The notes below the pieces were generated by a model, which did not search any database, had not been told where the DNA came from, and worked only from the letters and a program-made list of their open reading frames with translations. From NCBI GenBank assembly GCA_035500455.1, contig DATJXG010000143.1:1-8129 (forward strand): a DNA stretch of 8,129 bases, read 5' to 3'. The translations under genes and the position numbers were made by a program. The first letter of the stretch is position 1. Each line of letters opens with the position of its first letter. Shown one piece after another: positions 6,601 to 8,129 of this stretch. The stretch comes from DATJXG01 sp035500455. GTDB taxonomy: Bacteria > Acidobacteriota > Terriglobia > Terriglobales > Acidobacteriaceae.

Positions 6601-6815
6601 AGGCGATCGGCATAGGAGTGCACTACAAGACACCTATTGGCCCGGTGCGCTTCGACTTCGGATACAATCTGAATCCGCCGGTGTTCCCCAGTTGTCAGGC
6701 GACGGCGGCCAGCGGCACGGCGCCCAGCGCCGGTTGCCCATCCACCTTGCCCTATTTCGTGCCGCAGCAGGCACGGCACTTCAACGTATTTTTCAGCATC
6801 GGGCAGACGTTCTGA
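3672..6815 (+). CDS. bamA: Omp85/BamA-type outer membrane protein insertase, seven POTRA domains
   Basis: The 1047-residue outer membrane protein folds and inserts beta-barrel proteins. A signal peptide (positive charges at 2 and 4, hydrophobic 7-22, AAA then Q29) is followed by a Pro/Ala/Gln-rich linker to about residue 50. I count seven POTRA-like units at about 53-130, 131-208, 209-289, 290-369, 370-457, 458-538 and 539-617, each with a GN- or GY/GF-type turn (VEGNP, ENGYY, TGNKYF, ANGFGEV, NRGFPDA). E. coli BamA has five. The barrel covers about 618-1047, with the conserved loop-6 RGF motif at 884-886 (SHRGFG) and a final strand ending in Phe (FFSIGQTF), the usual beta-signal. Cysteine pairs 961/970 and 1008/1022 lie in predicted outer loops. 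The start is TTG with AGGGAG five bases upstream. It is followed, with one base of overlap, by a SurA-like gene. A TamA-like role cannot be excluded given the TamB-like gene downstream. Confidence 0.94.
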   Translation: MRFKGGLLSGLASLALMAGSALPQPAAAQPEPTQAPPQSAEPAPASNSISSYEGLKVEEIRLPGVSPASDPQSARDRITQQVGEPLDRERIRQSIQALHATGRFADIQVEAEHTADGGVALDFVTEPNYFVGGITVEGNPTHPTANQIANVCKLQLGELFTQEKLQQAEQNIRQIMQENGYYRYTLKEQETKHADTQQVDILFHLGVGQRAHVGRVSITGDARYSEGQLQDVAHLHPTEPVSSQHISDALQHLSRKYQKQNRWLAQVTVAERNYRPSANAVDYTIKIDPGPVVQITAEGFKISRRVLKRSVPVYQEGALDNDLLNEGRRNLLNYMQSKGYFEAKVDLRRRRSDDGKQLQVRYIIDSGERHKLVKVQITGNKYFATDILRSHMQVQPAGRLLMQGVFSQRLLDNDIDGLENLYRANGFGEVKISSSTQDDYQGKHNEIAVSLQVEEGPQTLVQSLRIGGNGTIPENTLRESLNISENQPFSEFNIAEDRETVLNIYFNRGFPDATFEATVKPTPGAQNRMDVTYTIKEGRQVFVEQVYLAGAEYTRPRVMQREVQVKPGDPLSQVDMLNTQQALYGLGIFNQVDTAVQDPEGDQTHKNVLIQVQEAKRYTFTYGLGFEFQTGQPSPSGNVAEGRTGVSPRVSFAVTRLNFRGLDHTITFSANAGELQQRGLVSYSAPRLFNNPKWKLLFTTFYDDTVDVTTFRSQRLEASLEADQKIGKLNAEDQTTGTTMAYRYTYRRVLATDIQSSISTDEIPLLSQPTRVSGPGFTFIRDKRDNALESTKGNYTTVDAFVASSKFSSEADFFRIIGQNSTYYAFGKNRRADRKFVFARSTSLGIEDPFNNTVNVAPGQAVPPGLTLIPLPERLFSGGGNSHRGFGLNQAGPRDATTGFPLGGSALFVNNLELRLPPVTLPFVGDNVSFAVFHDAGNVFVDGDDMVHSLLRWHQRNPELCRQEATAAQCDYNYISQAIGIGVHYKTPIGPVRFDFGYNLNPPVFPSCQATAASGTAPSAGCPSTLPYFVPQQARHFNVFFSIGQTF

Positions 6816-7495
6816 TGAGGAAGTGGCTGATTAGCGCGACTGTACTGCTGGCTGTGGCTCTTCCAGCCATGGCAGGGGAAATTATTGACCGCATCGTGGC
6901 TACGGTGAACGGCCACATCATTCTTCTCAGCGACTGGGACGAAGCCGTGCGCTACGAAGCCTTCATGGACGGGCGTTCACCCGATGCGGTGAGCCAGGCC
7001 CTGCGCAAGGCCGCCCTTGACCGCCTGATCGACCAGGAACTGCTGCGGGAGCAGATCCGCTCCTCCGACTCGCAGTACTCTCCCAGCGGCGAAGAAGTTG
7101 CCCGGCGCATTCTAGAGATTCGCAAGCAGTATCCGGGGGCGAATGACGATGCCCTATGGAAGCAGACACTCACCCGCTATCATTTGAGCGAAGAGGAATT
7201 GCAGCATCGAGTCGCCCTGCAGCTCAGCCTGATGAAATTGGTCGATGACCGCATCCGGCCCACGATCCAGATTGATCCCAACAGCATCGAGAGCTATTAC
7301 CAGGAATCCCTGCTGCCGCAACTCCGCAAGTCGGGAGAGAAGGAAGTGCCGTTGGCTGAGGTCACGCCCAAGATCAAGGAACTGCTGACTCAGGAGAAAG
7401 AGGATCAACTGCTTACCGCCTGGCTGCAGAACCTGCGCGCCAGTAGTGAAATCCGTACCGGCGATGCGGGCGCAGCCGGGGGCCAGGCGCAATGA
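6815..7495 (+). CDS. SurA-like periplasmic chaperone without a parvulin domain
   Basis: The 226-residue protein has a signal peptide (MRKWLISATVLLAVALPAMA, cleavage likely after residue 20). GEIIDRIVATVNGHIILLSDWDEAVR (21-46) is the hallmark N-terminus of SurA-type chaperones, followed by a helical region (KAALDRLIDQELLREQ, 65-80, and SEEELQHRVALQLSLMKLVDDRI, 125-147). The C-terminal helix (VTPKIKELLTQEKEDQLLTAWLQNLR, 183-208) matches the segment that completes the chaperone fold in SurA. E. coli SurA is about twice as long. The one or two parvulin-type prolyl isomerase domains expected between these parts are missing, and only about 35 residues (148-182) stand in their place. It probably holds unfolded outer membrane proteins in the periplasm. 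ATG 6815 overlaps the bamA stop by one base (TGATG), so translation is likely coupled. The stop overlaps the next gene by four bases (ATGA). Confidence 0.85.
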   Translation: MRKWLISATVLLAVALPAMAGEIIDRIVATVNGHIILLSDWDEAVRYEAFMDGRSPDAVSQALRKAALDRLIDQELLREQIRSSDSQYSPSGEEVARRILEIRKQYPGANDDALWKQTLTRYHLSEEELQHRVALQLSLMKLVDDRIRPTIQIDPNSIESYYQESLLPQLRKSGEKEVPLAEVTPKIKELLTQEKEDQLLTAWLQNLRASSEIRTGDAGAAGGQAQ

Positions 7496-8129
7496 AGGCG
7501 CCCGCGGCCAAGTCGCGCTGGCGGCGGGTGGGAAAATATCTCCTGATCTTTTGTGCCGCTGTGGTGCTGCTCGCCGCCGGCCTCCTGTGGTACACAACCA
7601 CCAATTCCTTTCGCACCATGGTGCGCAACCGGATCGTAGCCGAACTGGAGCGCACCACCGGAGGCCGGGCGGAGTTCGGCAGCTTCCACGTCATCCCGCT
7701 GCGCTTTCGGGTGGAGATTCGCGACCTCACCATTCATGGCCTGGAAGCGCCCGGCGAGATTCCTTATGTCCACGTGGACAGCCTGATCGCGCACGTCAAG
7801 ATTATCTCCGTGCTTTCGGCGCAGTTCGGATTCCACTCGGTGGTGGTGGACCATCCTACGATCCACATCCTGATCTATTCCGATGGCAGCACCAATCAGC
7901 CGCACCCCAAAGTCCCGGCCGCGTCTCGGGAAGCTCAGGCCCGGCAGTTGTTCGCTCTTTCCATCAACCGCCTGGAGGTGCGCCACGGCAAGTGGCTGTG
8001 GAACGACCAGATGACGCCGCTGGACTTTACGGTGGACGATGTGGCGGCGGACATGACGTACTCGCTGCTGCACCGGCGCTATGAAAGCAATCTGCTGCTG
8101 GGGAAGGTGGACACCAAGTTTGACGGCTA
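7492..8129 (+). CDS. TamB/AsmA-like envelope protein, N-terminal part (3' end outside window)
   Basis: The frame runs open from the ATG at 7492 to the window end, giving 212 residues. A basic N-terminus (KSRWRRVGK) precedes one membrane segment (about 15-34, YLLIFCAAVVLLAAGLLWY), so the protein is probably anchored in the inner membrane with a periplasmic body. The next part fits the conserved start of the AsmA/TamB group: a helix ending in ELERTTGGRAEFGSF (51-65), the strand block RFRVEIRDLTIHGLE (71-85), the segment VHVDSLIAHVKIIS, and VVVDHPTIHILIYSDGSTNQP (117-137). TamB proteins form long beta-groove bridges between the membranes, for lipid transport or help in outer membrane protein assembly; AsmA relatives are similar. 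The full length, which would help to separate TamB from shorter AsmA types, lies outside the window. The start overlaps the previous stop (ATGA), which indicates translational coupling with the SurA-like gene. Confidence 0.82.
   Translation, partial: MKAPAAKSRWRRVGKYLLIFCAAVVLLAAGLLWYTTTNSFRTMVRNRIVAELERTTGGRAEFGSFHVIPLRFRVEIRDLTIHGLEAPGEIPYVHVDSLIAHVKIISVLSAQFGFHSVVVDHPTIHILIYSDGSTNQPHPKVPAASREAQARQLFALSINRLEVRHGKWLWNDQMTPLDFTVDDVAADMTYSLLHRRYESNLLLGKVDTKFDG

Overview
The window is GC-rich, densely coded bacterial DNA that reads like a housekeeping segment of an Acidobacteriota chromosome. This assignment is an inference. It rests on gene style (an Omp85 protein with extra POTRA domains followed by SurA-like and TamB-like genes), on a 135-aa protein of a type I recall mainly from acidobacterial genomes, and on short AT-richer heptamer and nonamer repeats in the gaps. 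No rRNA, tRNA, mobile element, phage gene or CRISPR array is visible.

Layout. Bases 1-476 are the 3' end of an alpha/beta hydrolase gene. A 174-base gap (477-650) holds two degenerate short-unit repeats and then a -10 element placed so that the next gene (651-1058, unknown function) may be translated from a leaderless mRNA. An 87-base gap (1059-1145) is almost filled by a heptamer-built inverted repeat. Next comes aroA (1146-2438), encoding a class II-type EPSP synthase of the shikimate pathway. It converges on a ThiF/MoeB-type adenylyltransferase gene on the minus strand (2528-3553). The 89-base gap between them carries an inverted copy of the nonamer repeat seen at 481-518.

A divergent intergenic region (3554-3671) carries a TATAAT for the ThiF gene and a good ribosome binding site for the rightward operon. 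That operon has three translationally coupled genes: an Omp85/BamA-type outer membrane insertase with seven POTRA domains (3672-6815), a periplasmic SurA-like chaperone without a parvulin domain (6815-7495), and the start of a TamB/AsmA-like inner-membrane-anchored protein (7492 to the window end). Together they would span inner membrane, periplasm and outer membrane, and form an envelope or outer-membrane-protein biogenesis unit.

I see no convincing new defence, toxin or mobile system. The most unusual points are the heptamer palindrome at the 5' end of aroA, the shared short-unit repeats in the gaps, the coupled bamA-surA-tamB-like arrangement, and two closely spaced cysteine pairs near the C-terminus of the Omp85 barrel.
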